NCBI RefSeq assembly: GCF_009828115.1
Contig: NZ_WTYL01000001.1
Coordinates: 992,001 to 1,056,000, forward strand
DNA from: Allopontixanthobacter sediminis
GTDB taxonomy: Bacteria > Pseudomonadota > Alphaproteobacteria > Sphingomonadales > Sphingomonadaceae
Length of the DNA: 64,000 nt
Direction: 5' to 3'
The notes beneath the pieces are model-generated. The model was not told where the DNA came from. It did not search any database and saw nothing but the letters and a program-made list of their open reading frames with translations. Below are positions 37,418-46,756 of the stretch, one piece after another (the first letter of the stretch is position 1; each line of letters starts with the position of its first letter). A program made the translations under genes and the position numbers.

Positions 37418-38200
37418 TTACTCCCCCTTGAACTCGGCCTTGCGCTTTTGCAGGAAGGATACCGCGCCTTCAACCGCGTCCTTGCTGTCCCCGGCGATCC
37501 GCTGGCCCTCGGCTTCGCTGTGCAAGGCCACGGCATAGCTCATTTCGAGCGCCTTCGCGATGTTCCGGCGCATGACGCCCAGGGCAAGGGTCGGTCCCTT
37601 GGCGAGCCGCTGAGCCAGCGCCTGCGCATCCGCAAGCAGGCCGGCATCTTCGACGCTCTTGTAGATCAGCCCCCATTCCGCGGCCTTGTCCGCGGGAATT
37701 TTCTCGCCGAGCAGCATCATTTCCGTTGCTCGCGCTTTTCCCACCATTCGGGGCAGCATCCAGCTCGCGCCGCCATCGGGCACGAGGCCGATATTGACGA
37801 ACGCCTGCAGGAAATAAGCACTTTTGCCCGCGATGGCGAAGTCGCTTGCAAGCGCGATGGAGCAGCCGATTCCGGCCGCCGGTCCATTTACCGCGGTGAC
37901 GATCGGCACCGGGCAGCGGGTAAACTCCATCATCATCGGGTTGTAGCTGCGCGAAAGCGAATCGTAGGCTCCGCGTCCACCGCCAATCGACTGGTCTCCG
38001 CGGCCTGCCAGATCGGCACCCGAACAAAACGCCCGGCCCGCGCCGGTAATCAGGATCGCCCGCGCCTCGCCCGGATCGGCCAGCACATCACGGATTTCCG
38101 CCGCCATGTCCGGCGGGCAGGCGTTCAGCCGCTCGGGCCGGTTGAGGGTAATCGTGGTAACGTCGTCCGCCGTTTCGACGAGGATGTGTTCGTAAGCCAA
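37418..38200 (-). CDS. Enoyl-CoA hydratase/isomerase family protein, PaaG-like
   Basis: Crotonase-fold CoA enzyme of 260 residues. The oxyanion loop AFCSGADLAG and the stretch NGPAAGIGCSIALASDFAIA are typical. The segment GLVPDGGASWMLPRMVG carries Asp where hydratases have the second catalytic Glu, as in PaaG (ring-1,2-epoxyphenylacetyl-CoA isomerase), so isomerase rather than hydratase activity is likely. It lies between the epimerase and mutase genes of the propionate group, 49 bases before the mutase start. The true substrate is not deducible. Confidence 0.85.
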   Translation of the reverse strand: MAYEHILVETADDVTTITLNRPERLNACPPDMAAEIRDVLADPGEARAILITGAGRAFCSGADLAGRGDQSIGGGRGAYDSLSRSYNPMMMEFTRCPVPIVTAVNGPAAGIGCSIALASDFAIAGKSAYFLQAFVNIGLVPDGGASWMLPRMVGKARATEMMLLGEKIPADKAAEWGLIYKSVEDAGLLADAQALAQRLAKGPTLALGVMRRNIAKALEMSYAVALHSEAEGQRIAGDSKDAVEGAVSFLQKRKAEFKGE

Positions 38201-38239
38201 AGTATAACCTTCCAGAATTCGTCCGAAATGACGGCCGAG

Positions 38240-38677
38240 TTAATGCCCGCTCTTCGGCGTTTCCATGATTTCGGTCAGCTGGCCCATCATGTCCTTCGGG
38301 TGAAGGAAGAAGATCGGCGTGCCATGCGCGCCAGGGCGCGTCGGGCCGAGAATGCGTTTGCCCTGTCCCTCGAACCATTCCCGCGCCGCGTGGATATCGG
38401 CCATTTCGTAGCACAGATGATGCTGCCCCCCCTGCGGGTTCTTCGCGAGGAAATTGGTGAAGGCGGTGTCACCGGGCAACGGTTGGATCAGTTCGATCTG
38501 CGTCCCGTTCATTCCGGACTCTGTCGGCGTATCGACAAACGCCACCAGCAGATTGCGATCGGCCAGTTCGAACGGCTCGACGACCGACGTCGCGCCCATC
38601 ACCTCGCGGTAGAATTTGAGACTTTCGTCCATTGACGGCGTTGCGACACCGATGTGGTTGAGGCGGCCTAGTTTCAT
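38240..38677 (-). CDS. mce: Methylmalonyl-CoA epimerase
   Basis: VOC-fold metal enzyme interconverting (S)- and (R)-methylmalonyl-CoA, linking PccAB to the mutase. The 145-residue product starts MKLGRLNHIGVATPSMDE. Metal ligands are in NHIGVAT, QIELIQP, and GQHHLCYEM, with the C-terminal HPKDMMGQLTEIME. ATG 38677 gives the usual family start; a GTG at 38689, in a GTGA overlap with the pccB stop, would add four residues. Position and motifs agree. Confidence 0.94.
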   Translation of the reverse strand: MKLGRLNHIGVATPSMDESLKFYREVMGATSVVEPFELADRNLLVAFVDTPTESGMNGTQIELIQPLPGDTAFTNFLAKNPQGGQHHLCYEMADIHAAREWFEGQGKRILGPTRPGAHGTPIFFLHPKDMMGQLTEIMETPKSGH

Positions 38678-38685
38678 TTCAATTC

Positions 38686-40212
38686 TCACAAAGGAATGTT
38701 GTCATGCTTTTTCCACGGGTTCTCCAGCACCTTGCCGCGCAGTTTCCGCAGGCCCATCGCGATTCGGCGCCGGGTCGAATGCGGGTAGATCACGTTGTCG
38801 ATATAACCGCGGCTGGCGGCGACGAAGGGGTTGGCGAAGCGGTCTTCGTATTCCTTGGTCCGTTCGGCGATTTCTTCCGGGGTCTTGCCGCGGAAAATGA
38901 TCTCCACCGCGCCTTTCGCACCCATCACGGCGATTTCGGCGGTCGGCCAGGCGTAGTTCAAATCGCCGCGTAAATGCTTGGACGCCATGACGTCATAAGC
39001 ACCGCCGTACGCCTTGCGGGTGATTACGGTGATTTTGGGCACAGTCGCCTCGGCATAGGCAAACAGTAGTTTCGCGCCATGCTTGATGATCCCGTTATGC
39101 TCCTGCGAAGTGCCGGGGAGGAAACCGGGGACATCCACGAAGGTCAGGATCGGAATGTCGAACGCATCGCAGAACCGCACAAAGCGCGCGGCCTTCTTGC
39201 TCGAATTGATGTCGAGACAGCCCGCCAGAACCATCGGCTGGTTCGCCACCACGCCTACGGTGCGGCCTTCGATCCGGCCGAAGCCGCACAGGATGTTGCC
39301 CGCATGGGCTGGCTGGATTTCGAAGAATTCACCTTCGTCGAGCACCTTCCGGAGCACTTCGTGCATGTCGTACGGCTGGTTGGCGTTATCCGGGATCAGC
39401 GTGTCGAGGCTCGGCTCCTCACGGTCGAAGGGATCGTCGGTCGGCCGTTCGGGCACCTGCTCGCGGTTCGACAGCGGCAGGTAATCGAAGAAATTACGCG
39501 TCGCCAGCAGGGTTTCGATGTCGTTTTCGAACGCCAGGTCGGCCACGCTGGTTTTGGTGGTATGGGTCACCGCGCCGCCAAGTTCTTCCTGCGTCACTAC
39601 TTCGTTGGTCACCGTCTTGACCACGTCAGGTCCGGTCACGAACATGTAGGAGCTGTCCTTCACCATGAAGATGAAGTCGGTCATCGCCGGGGAATACACC
39701 GCGCCGCCCGCGCATGGCCCCATGATCAGGCTGATTTGCGGGACCACGCCGCTGGCCAGCACATTGCGCTGGAACACATCGGCATAACCGCCAAGGCTAG
39801 CCACGCCTTCCTGGATACGCGCGCCGCCGCTGTCGTTCATGCCGATTACCGGCGCACCGACTTTCATCGCGTTTTCGAGAACCTTGCAGATCTTCTCCGC
39901 ATGACGTTTCGACAAGCTGCCGCCGAAAACGGTAAAATCCTGGCTGAAGACGTAGACCAGCCGGCCATTGATCGTACCGCTGCCGGTGACCACGCCGTCA
40001 CCCGGGATTTTCTGGTCGGCCATGCCAAAATCAGCGCAGTCATGTTCGACAAACATGTCGAGTTCTTCGAAGCTGCCCTCGTCCAGCAGGACGTCGATCC
40101 GCTCGCGCGCGGTCAGCTTGCCCTTAGCATGCTGCGCGTCAATCCGCTTCTGCCCGCCGCCCATCCGGGCAGCTTCGCGGCGGCGTTCCATTTCGGCGAT
40201 ATTGGCTGACAT
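38686..40212 (-). CDS. pccB: Propionyl-CoA carboxylase carboxyltransferase (beta) subunit
   Basis: Transfers carboxyl from biotin on PccA to propionyl-CoA. The 508-residue product has paired crotonase-fold halves: [56 protein letters not shown], then [24 protein letters not shown] and [11 protein letters not shown]. It is first of the propionate cluster, and the next genes follow with little or no gap up to the crotonase gene. A palindrome at the predicted promoter may control it. Confidence 0.96.
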   Translation of the reverse strand: MSANIAEMERRREAARMGGGQKRIDAQHAKGKLTARERIDVLLDEGSFEELDMFVEHDCADFGMADQKIPGDGVVTGSGTINGRLVYVFSQDFTVFGGSLSKRHAEKICKVLENAMKVGAPVIGMNDSGGARIQEGVASLGGYADVFQRNVLASGVVPQISLIMGPCAGGAVYSPAMTDFIFMVKDSSYMFVTGPDVVKTVTNEVVTQEELGGAVTHTTKTSVADLAFENDIETLLATRNFFDYLPLSNREQVPERPTDDPFDREEPSLDTLIPDNANQPYDMHEVLRKVLDEGEFFEIQPAHAGNILCGFGRIEGRTVGVVANQPMVLAGCLDINSSKKAARFVRFCDAFDIPILTFVDVPGFLPGTSQEHNGIIKHGAKLLFAYAEATVPKITVITRKAYGGAYDVMASKHLRGDLNYAWPTAEIAVMGAKGAVEIIFRGKTPEEIAERTKEYEDRFANPFVAASRGYIDNVIYPHSTRRRIAMGLRKLRGKVLENPWKKHDNIPL

Positions 40213-40249
40213 TCAGGTCCCTCGAATTGCGTGGCCGTGCCTAGCCATG

Positions 40250-40267
40250 CCCTACCTGTAGGGTCAA
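40250..40267 (-). promoter_or_regulatory. Candidate pccB promoter with overlapping palindrome
   Basis: A perfect 6+6 palindrome CCCTAC-CT-GTAGGG at 40250-40263 overlaps a minus-strand TTGACC (40267-40262) that could be a -35 box, 38 to 55 bases before the pccB ATG. No good -10 is seen at the expected spacing, so it may be an activator or repressor site rather than a plain promoter. Confidence 0.35.
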
Positions 40268-40307
40268 GTGCGGGGCGAACAGGGTTTCTATACATTCGGA
40301 TAGCCTA

Positions 40308-40323
40308 GTGCATAGGAATGCAC
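40308..40323 (-). repeat. Short perfect inverted repeat GTGCAT-N4-ATGCAC
   Basis: Lies 4 bases after the SDR gene stop and before the pccB control region. The stem is only 6 bp and has no T-run, so it is a weak terminator at best or a second operator half. Confidence 0.35.
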
Positions 40324-40327
40324 GAAC

Positions 40328-41050
40328 TCAAAACCGCAGCATCATCCAGGCCGCCAGTTTAGGTGACAGCGAATGAACCCCGCGAAGGATCCTGACCATG
40401 CCGATATTGGCTTCGTGGTCGTTCTTCTCGATTGCGCGGATAATCTGCGCGGCGCATTCCTCGGGCGGCATCTTGATCCCGCCCATCCCTGCGGTCATCT
40501 GGGTCGCCACGACCGGTGGCAGCGCCTCAACCACATGAACATTGCAGCCGGACAATTGCGCTCGAAGCGCCTGCGTATAGCTGCGCAGCGCTGCCTTGGT
40601 CGCGCAATAGACCGGCGATCCGGTGTTCGGGGCAATCGCGAGGCCACTGGTCACGTTGACAATCGCCGCTTCAGGTCGCTGCTTCAGCCGCGGCAACAGG
40701 GCAGCGATCAGGCGAACAGGCGAATTGAAATTGGCGTAGATGCAATCGTCCGCAGCCTCCAGGTCCGGTGCCGCCTTGCGAAAGTCATGATCGGCGCCCT
40801 GCCCTGCGTTGTTGATCAAGATATCGATGGTGCGATCCCCCAAGGCATCCAGAATTGCCGCTGTCCCGCCGGGTCCGGACAGATCGGCTGCAATAGCGTC
40901 AAAGCCTTGCTCCCGCGCGTTTTCGAGGCCAGTCGCAGATCGTCCGGTGACGATGACCTGCGCCCCTTTGGCAGCCAGCTGCCTCGCCAGTTTAGCGCCG
41001 ATCCCCGCGGTCCCGCCAGTCAGCAGGATCGCCTTGTCCCTGATATCCAT
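40328..41050 (-). CDS. Short-chain dehydrogenase/reductase
   Basis: Classical SDR of 240 residues with NAD(P)-binding TGGTAGIG (11-18), LINNAGQGADHDF, and the catalytic Ser135, Tyr148 and Lys152 (YCATK). The GTGRS-type basic residue after the second strand (VTGRS) suggests NADP preference. The C-terminal helix SPKLAAWMMLRF may touch the membrane. The closest subgroup appears to be DltE-like oxidoreductases; substrate unknown. Its ATG shares one base with the stop of the upstream extended SDR, so the two reductases are coupled. Confidence 0.88.
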   Translation of the reverse strand: MDIRDKAILLTGGTAGIGAKLARQLAAKGAQVIVTGRSATGLENAREQGFDAIAADLSGPGGTAAILDALGDRTIDILINNAGQGADHDFRKAAPDLEAADDCIYANFNSPVRLIAALLPRLKQRPEAAIVNVTSGLAIAPNTGSPVYCATKAALRSYTQALRAQLSGCNVHVVEALPPVVATQMTAGMGGIKMPPEECAAQIIRAIEKNDHEANIGMVRILRGVHSLSPKLAAWMMLRF

Positions 41051-42078
41051 TACAGTTTCACAATCCGCTGATCGATCAGGCTTCGCGCCGTGTCGAGGAT
41101 GGTTTTTTCGCTGTCGATCATCGTCCAGCCGAGAGTCTTCATGGCATTGCTGGCATCGATTTCGCGGACACGGCCCATCTCTGTTCGCAGCTGGCGCATT
41201 TCCGGCATGAACAACGCGAGCACCGGCACGAGGAAATCGGGCATCCGCCGCGTCGGCACCTTGCGCGCGTGAAGCGGCGTCAGGTTCTCGCGCAGCGTCC
41301 GGGCGATATCGGCAAGCCAGACAAACGGGCCGGACGCAGCAAACCGCTCTCCGCGAACCAGATGGTCCGGAGCTTCGAGCGCCAGCACGTGCAGCGCGGC
41401 AACATCGCGGACATCGACAATTCCGACGCCGACATTCGGGATCATCGGCATCGATCCATCGAGCGCCTTTCTCACGAACTCGATCGAGGTCGAGAGGTCA
41501 TCGTCATGCACCGGACCAAGCACCGCAACCGGATTGACGCTGCAAAACACCATCTCCGGCGCATACTCGGCCACCCAGTCCCGGGCTGCGCGTTCGGCGA
41601 CGGTTTTTGACTTGGGATACTCTGCGGTCGCCGGATTATCGACGTCGGTCCAGTCACTCTCGTCGAAGCGGGTCTGGCTGGGCGGATGGCCGTAAGCGAT
41701 GGCGGCGGCGGAACTGGTTTGCACGAACCGCGTGACTCCCGCCGCATGGGCGAAACGCAAGGCACGCAAGGTGCCGTCGCGAGCCGGGACGATAAGCTCG
41801 TCCTCGTTTTTCGGCACCGCCAGCGGGAATGGCGACGCAACGTGGGCAGCGTGGGTGCAGCCCTTGTTCGCCTCTGCCCAACCGGCGTCGGCCAGCAGAT
41901 CGGCCTCGAACACCTTCAACCGGTTGCCGGCATTGGGCCAACGGGTGTGCAGCCTGGTCTCGTTCTTTGCTCGCGAACGCACCGTGGTGTTCACTGTCCA
42001 GCCGCGCGCCAGTAATTGATCAATCAATTCGCCGGCGATGTACCCCGTGCCGCCGGTAACCAGGACCGTGCCCGCCAT
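41050..42078 (-). CDS. Extended SDR, dihydroflavonol-4-reductase/epimerase-like
   Basis: A 342-residue NAD(P)-dependent reductase of the extended SDR family. TVLVTGGTGYIAGELI is the nucleotide loop, TSSAAAIAYG supplies the catalytic Ser, and YPKSK (Tyr154, Lys158) completes the catalytic set. TTVRS after the second strand points to NADP. Relatives reduce carbonyl groups of aromatic or aldehyde substrates; none can be named here. It is followed directly by a classical SDR and preceded, 52 bases away, by the end of gor. Confidence 0.87.
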   Translation of the reverse strand: MAGTVLVTGGTGYIAGELIDQLLARGWTVNTTVRSRAKNETRLHTRWPNAGNRLKVFEADLLADAGWAEANKGCTHAAHVASPFPLAVPKNEDELIVPARDGTLRALRFAHAAGVTRFVQTSSAAAIAYGHPPSQTRFDESDWTDVDNPATAEYPKSKTVAERAARDWVAEYAPEMVFCSVNPVAVLGPVHDDDLSTSIEFVRKALDGSMPMIPNVGVGIVDVRDVAALHVLALEAPDHLVRGERFAASGPFVWLADIARTLRENLTPLHARKVPTRRMPDFLVPVLALFMPEMRQLRTEMGRVREIDASNAMKTLGWTMIDSEKTILDTARSLIDQRIVKL

Positions 42079-42130
42079 GATGTGTCTCCCTAATTATCCG
42101 GGAGTAGGACCAACGGTTGCAGGCGGCAAC

Positions 42131-43477
42131 TTACTTCATCAGCACCAGTTCTTCCGCCATCGTGGGATGGATGGCCACGGTCGCGTCGAAATCGGCCTTG
42201 GTGAGACCGGCCTTCACCGCCACCGCCGCGCCCTGCATGATTTCCGGAGCTTCCGGACCGATCATGTGGATTCCCACGATCCGGTCGTTCGCCGCATCGC
42301 AGATCATCTTGTAGAGGCCGCGCTCGTTCCGGCCCGCGACCACGTTCTTCATGGGCCGGAAGTCCGACATGTAGACCTTGATCGATCCCAGCTTGTTGCG
42401 CGCCTCACCCTCGGTCATGCCGACTGCGGCGATGGGCGGATGGCTGAACACGGCGCTGGGGATACAGCCGTAATCAACCGTTTTGGGGTCGTTGTTGAAG
42501 ACCGTGTCGGCAAACGCCTGCCCTTCGCGAATGGCCACCGGGGTCAGCTGGACACGGTTCGTCACGTCTCCCACGGCGTAGATGTAATCGACGTTGGTCC
42601 TCGAATATTCATCGACCACGATTTCTCCCTTCTCGCCCACGTCAACGCCCACGGCATCCAGCCCCAGCCCTTCGACATTGGGGTCGCGTCCAGTGGCGAA
42701 CATGATCAGGTCGACCACTTGGTCGTCACACCCGTCGAACTTGGCGAGGAATTTGCCGTCATCCTGCTTCTCGATCGATTTGAAGCTGGTGTTGAACTTG
42801 AAATCGATGCCTTTCATCAGGCTGATCTGGAGCAGCCGGTCGCGCAGGCTCTCGTCATAACTGCGCAGCAGGGTGTCGGAGCGGTTGACGATGCACACCT
42901 TGCTGCTGAATTCGTTGAAAATCCCGGCAAACTCGTTGGCGATATAGCCCCCGCCGACGATGATCACCCGTTCCGGCAACTTGTCGAGATGAAACGCCTC
43001 GTTCGAGGTGATCGCGTGTTCGCAGCCGGGAAAATCGGGCTGCGATGGTCGCGCGCCGGTGGCGATCAGGATGTATTTCGCGGTCACGACCTTGCCGCTG
43101 GCCAGTGTTATCTCGTGGTCGCCGGTAATCTCGGCCCGCTCGTGGAAAATCTCGACATCGTGGTTCTCGAGCGTTTCGGTATAGAGACCGCTCAGCCGCG
43201 CGACGTCTTTCAGCACGTGATCGCGAAGCCGGACCCAATCGAAGGTGCACTCGCCGACAGTCCAACCGAACGATTGCGCGTCCTCCAGATCCTCCGCGAA
43301 ATGCGCGCCGTAAACGAGCATCTTCTTGGGTACGCAACCACGAATAACACAGGTGCCGCCAACCTGGTGCTCCTCCGCAACTGCCACCTTTGCACCGTGC
43401 GCCGCCGCGACGCGCGAAGCCCGCACACCGCCGGAACCGGCTCCGATCGTGAAGAGGTCGTAATCGTAGTCGGGCAT
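42131..43477 (-). CDS. gor: Glutathione-disulfide reductase
   Basis: FAD enzyme reducing glutathione disulfide with NADPH. The 448-residue product has FAD-binding IGAGSGGVRAS, the redox pair Cys43/Cys48 in GGTCVIRGCVPKK, NADP-binding VGGGYIANEFAGIF, YAVGDVTNRVQLTPVA, and the C-terminal catalytic HPTMAEE. The SGGVRA form (GSGG-R) is the glutathione reductase type rather than lipoamide dehydrogenase. It lies between the SDR pair and pgi on the same strand, with 59 bases to pgi. Confidence 0.95.
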   Translation of the reverse strand: MPDYDYDLFTIGAGSGGVRASRVAAAHGAKVAVAEEHQVGGTCVIRGCVPKKMLVYGAHFAEDLEDAQSFGWTVGECTFDWVRLRDHVLKDVARLSGLYTETLENHDVEIFHERAEITGDHEITLASGKVVTAKYILIATGARPSQPDFPGCEHAITSNEAFHLDKLPERVIIVGGGYIANEFAGIFNEFSSKVCIVNRSDTLLRSYDESLRDRLLQISLMKGIDFKFNTSFKSIEKQDDGKFLAKFDGCDDQVVDLIMFATGRDPNVEGLGLDAVGVDVGEKGEIVVDEYSRTNVDYIYAVGDVTNRVQLTPVAIREGQAFADTVFNNDPKTVDYGCIPSAVFSHPPIAAVGMTEGEARNKLGSIKVYMSDFRPMKNVVAGRNERGLYKMICDAANDRIVGIHMIGPEAPEIMQGAAVAVKAGLTKADFDATVAIHPTMAEELVLMK

Positions 43478-43536
43478 TCAAAGAACCTTTCGGGTGTATC
43501 TCGCCGTCACCACACGAGCCAGCGGGGCGTCAAATG

Positions 43537-45060
43537 TCAAAGTCCTGCGGCAGCCAGCAGGGCTTCGGTACTGGCATCGAATTCGTTACCGCCAGCCTCG
43601 ATCTTCTTCGCGATTGCCTTGCCCAGTTCCACGCCGAACTGGTCGAACGGGTTGATCCCCATCAGCACGGCGTTGGCAAACGTGCGGTGTTCGTGGAATG
43701 CGATCAGTGCGCCCAATGTCGCCGCATCGAGATCGTCGCACAGGAAAGTCGCGCTGGGCCGGTCTCCCGCAAAGCTGCGAGCCGGATCATCGCTTGCCTG
43801 TCCCGCCATCAGCGCGGCACCCTGCGCGAAGCAATTGGTCAGTAGGATGCGGTGATGCTCGGGGTCGAGGTCGTCGCCCGGAGCAATGCTGGCGATGAAG
43901 TCGACCGGGATCAGATGCGTACCCTGATGCAGCAGTTGGAACACCGCGTGCTGGGCGTCCGTGCCAACCCCGCCCCAAGTGATCGGCGCGGTCGGGCGAA
44001 TAACCGGCTCACCCTCGGCCGTCACCGACTTGCCGTTGCTCTCCATCTCGAGCTGCTGGAGATAATCGGGAAACAGGCCGAGCCGCTCGTCATAGGCGAA
44101 CACCGCACGGGTCTGGCAGCCTCGCAATTGTGTATAATACTGGTCGGCAAACGCCGCGCGTAGCGGCAGGTTGGCGGCGCCGTCGGTATCACGGAAATGC
44201 CGATCGACCGCTGCGGCCCCCGCCAGCATCTCGGCGAAATCGTCCCATCCGACCGAAACAGCGACCGGAAAGCCGATCGAGGACCAAAGCGAATACCGGC
44301 CCCCGACCGTTTCGGGAAATGGTAGGACCCGCGTCTCATCGACGCCCCACTCGACCGCGGCATCAGGGTTGGCGGTCAGCGCGACCACCCGGCCTCCGGG
44401 ATCGGACACGCCGTTATCACCCAGCCATTTGAGCGCACTTTGAGCGTTGGTCATGGTTTCGATGGTGGAGAACGTCTTGGACGCAATTGCGATCATCGTC
44501 GTCGCCGGATCGCAGGCCGCAAACGCCGCTTCCAGCGCGACCCCGTCGATGTTGGAAACAACATGCACATCGACCAACGCAAGGTCGCGCGACAGGGCAT
44601 CCACCGCCAACGCGGGGCCGAGCGCCGAACCGCCAATGCCGATATGGATCAAGTGCTTTACCGGACCCAGCGCCCCTACGTGTATGGCGTCGACCAGCAT
44701 TTTCATCCGCTGGTGCAGCGCCTGCGCTTCTTCGACCGAGGCTTCGTCGCCCACGCCGCGCTGCGCCGTATGTTCGGCGGCGCGGTCTTCGGTTTTGTTG
44801 ATCTTTGCACCGGCGAACAGTTCCTCACGCTTTGCATCGAAACCAGCGGCGGCTGCCAGTTCCTCGAACAGGCCAAGCAATTCCGCGTCGAGGTGGGTCT
44901 TTGACCAATCGCACAGCATCTCGCCGCGATCGACTTCCTCGCCCCATTCCAGGCGGTCCGACAGCAATTTCAGCCGGTCACCATCGGAAAACAGCTGGGT
45001 CAGTGTCCGGCGCGGGGTGGCCTCCAGTTTCGTCCACACTGCGGCAACTGCATCATTCAC
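43537..45060 (-). CDS. pgi: Glucose-6-phosphate isomerase
   Basis: Interconverts glucose-6-P and fructose-6-P. The 507-residue product has HIGIGGSALGPALA, VHVVSNIDG, SKTFSTIETMTNA (phosphate loop), GGRYSLWSSIGFPVA and a C-terminal region with NPFDQFGVELGK. The GTG start at 45060 follows AAAGGA with a 7-base spacer; the frame is open for 58 further codons that overlap lepB antisense. It is divergent from lepB across 160 bases in which I see no further gene. Confidence 0.95.
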   Translation of the reverse strand: MNDAVAAVWTKLEATPRRTLTQLFSDGDRLKLLSDRLEWGEEVDRGEMLCDWSKTHLDAELLGLFEELAAAAGFDAKREELFAGAKINKTEDRAAEHTAQRGVGDEASVEEAQALHQRMKMLVDAIHVGALGPVKHLIHIGIGGSALGPALAVDALSRDLALVDVHVVSNIDGVALEAAFAACDPATTMIAIASKTFSTIETMTNAQSALKWLGDNGVSDPGGRVVALTANPDAAVEWGVDETRVLPFPETVGGRYSLWSSIGFPVAVSVGWDDFAEMLAGAAAVDRHFRDTDGAANLPLRAAFADQYYTQLRGCQTRAVFAYDERLGLFPDYLQQLEMESNGKSVTAEGEPVIRPTAPITWGGVGTDAQHAVFQLLHQGTHLIPVDFIASIAPGDDLDPEHHRILLTNCFAQGAALMAGQASDDPARSFAGDRPSATFLCDDLDAATLGALIAFHEHRTFANAVLMGINPFDQFGVELGKAIAKKIEAGGNEFDASTEALLAAAGL

Positions 45061-45221
45061 GTGAAAATCCTTTCCTAGGCCTGCATCACGCGGGTAGGGA
45101 CTGCGGCGATGATTTGGAACCCTCCACACCCTTCCGCATACGATTTTCGGACCGCGATGTTGACCATCCGCTCGAATCCCGCCCCGCACGCCCTTGCGCA
45201 TACCCAAGCCGAGACCACGCC

Positions 45222-46046
45222 ATGACCGACGCAACTCCGGCGAATCAGGTCGCTGCGCCTGACATGGTCGAGCCGAAGGCCGGGAAGGAAGAAGGAAACT
45301 TCTTCGTCTTCTTGCTGAAACTGGTGCTGATCGTGGTGATCTTCCGCAGCTTCATCTTCTCGCCGTTCAATATCCCGAGCGAAAGCATGATGCCGGGGCT
45401 GATCAACGGCGACCAGCTGCTCGCGGCAAAATGGCCCTATGGCTATAGCCGCAATTCCTTCCCGCTGATCCCGGGCCGTATTTTCGCATCGGCACCGGAA
45501 CGCGGCGACGTGGTGATCTTCAAGCATCCGATCGACGGCACCGATTACATCAAGCGAGCCATCGGGGTCCCCGGCGATACGGTTGAGATGCGCGAAGGTC
45601 AGATCATCCTCAACGGCGAGCCGGTACCCAAGGTCCGCGTCGACGACTTCATCATCCCGCAGTCCGACAACACTCTGTGTCACGCCTTTTCGGAAATTTT
45701 CACCCTGCCGGACGGGTCCGAGGCCTGCCGTTACCAGCAATTCCGCGAAACACTACCCAACGGGGTCTCCTATAACGTCCTTGATTTCGGCGCGATGCCA
45801 CAGGACAATTTCGGTCCGGTCGTGGTGCCGGAAGGTAAGTTCTTCGCCATGGGCGATAACCGCGACAACTCGCTCGACAGCCGTTTCCCCGCTGCCGCCG
45901 CCGAAGGGATCGGTATCGTTCCGGAAGAAAATCTCGTCGCCCGCGCGACCGTGCTGATGTGGTCGACCGATGGCAGCGCGGAATGGTTGTTGCCATGGAC
46001 ATGGTTCACGGCACTGCGCGCCGAGCGGATCGGAAACACGCTATGA
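45222..46046 (+). CDS. lepB: Signal peptidase I
   Basis: Inner-membrane serine protease that removes signal peptides from exported proteins. The 274-residue product has a cytosolic N-terminal tail, a membrane helix at about 27-41 (FFVFLLKLVLIVVIF), catalytic Ser55 in IPSESMMPG, catalytic Lys112 in DYIKRAIGVPGD, and GDNRDNSLDSR (box E). The ATG at 45222 is preferred over the longer open frame. Its stop overlaps rnc as ATGA, forming lepB-rnc-era, the order conserved widely in proteobacteria. Confidence 0.97.
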   Translation: MTDATPANQVAAPDMVEPKAGKEEGNFFVFLLKLVLIVVIFRSFIFSPFNIPSESMMPGLINGDQLLAAKWPYGYSRNSFPLIPGRIFASAPERGDVVIFKHPIDGTDYIKRAIGVPGDTVEMREGQIILNGEPVPKVRVDDFIIPQSDNTLCHAFSEIFTLPDGSEACRYQQFRETLPNGVSYNVLDFGAMPQDNFGPVVVPEGKFFAMGDNRDNSLDSRFPAAAAEGIGIVPEENLVARATVLMWSTDGSAEWLLPWTWFTALRAERIGNTL

Positions 46047-46756
46047 ACGCGGCGAAATCAGGGAATGTCGCCAAGGCGGGCGCGAAAGCGGGACTGCCGG
46101 CGGATGCGCGCGAATGGCTGTTGGAGAAAGGGTTCGCGGTCCGGGACGAGGATCTGTGGTACGAGGCTCTGACCCACGGCAGCACCGGAAATGCGCGCGA
46201 TTACCAGCGGCTCGAATTTCTCGGCGACCGCGTCCTCGGTCTGACCGTCGCGGCGCTGCTGTATGAACGGACGCAAGCCGCGGAAGGCGCCCTGGCGCAG
46301 CGCCTCAACGCGCTGGTCAGCCGGTCCACCTGCGCCGCTGTCGCGCGGGAAATCGGCGCGGCGCGGCATCTCAACCTCGGGAAACAGGCGCGGGACGACG
46401 GTGCGGCGGACAGCGACAATATCCTTGGCGACGTGATGGAAGCGCTGCTGGGCGCGAATTTCGTCGAAGCGGGCTTCGAGGCTTCGAGCGATTTGATCCG
46501 GTCCATATGGGACAGCCGGATCACAGGCGGCGCCGGGGCTTCGAAACATCCCAAAAGCGCGCTACAGGAATGGGCGGCGGGCAACCGGCGCAAAGGTCCC
46601 GAATACGCGATTATCGACCGGTCGGGCCCCGACCACATGGCAGAATTCACGGTCCGCGTGAGCGTGAAGAACGTCGGAGAGGCCGAAGCGACGGCCAGCA
46701 GCAAACAAGAGGCGGAGACCGAAGCGGCCCGGCTATTCATGGAGCGGTTCGGATGA
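46043..46756 (+). CDS. rnc: Ribonuclease III
   Basis: Double-strand-specific endoribonuclease for rRNA and mRNA processing. The 237-residue product has the signature YQRLEFLGDRVLGLTVA; the family usually has LGDSVL, so Arg replaces Ser there. NILGDVMEALLGANFVEAGF supplies the metal-binding Asp and Glu, and the C-terminal dsRNA-binding domain runs from HPKSALQEWA to the end. It starts in the lepB stop (ATGA) and its stop overlaps era (ATGA). Confidence 0.96.
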   Translation: MNAAKSGNVAKAGAKAGLPADAREWLLEKGFAVRDEDLWYEALTHGSTGNARDYQRLEFLGDRVLGLTVAALLYERTQAAEGALAQRLNALVSRSTCAAVAREIGAARHLNLGKQARDDGAADSDNILGDVMEALLGANFVEAGFEASSDLIRSIWDSRITGGAGASKHPKSALQEWAAGNRRKGPEYAIIDRSGPDHMAEFTVRVSVKNVGEAEATASSKQEAETEAARLFMERFG

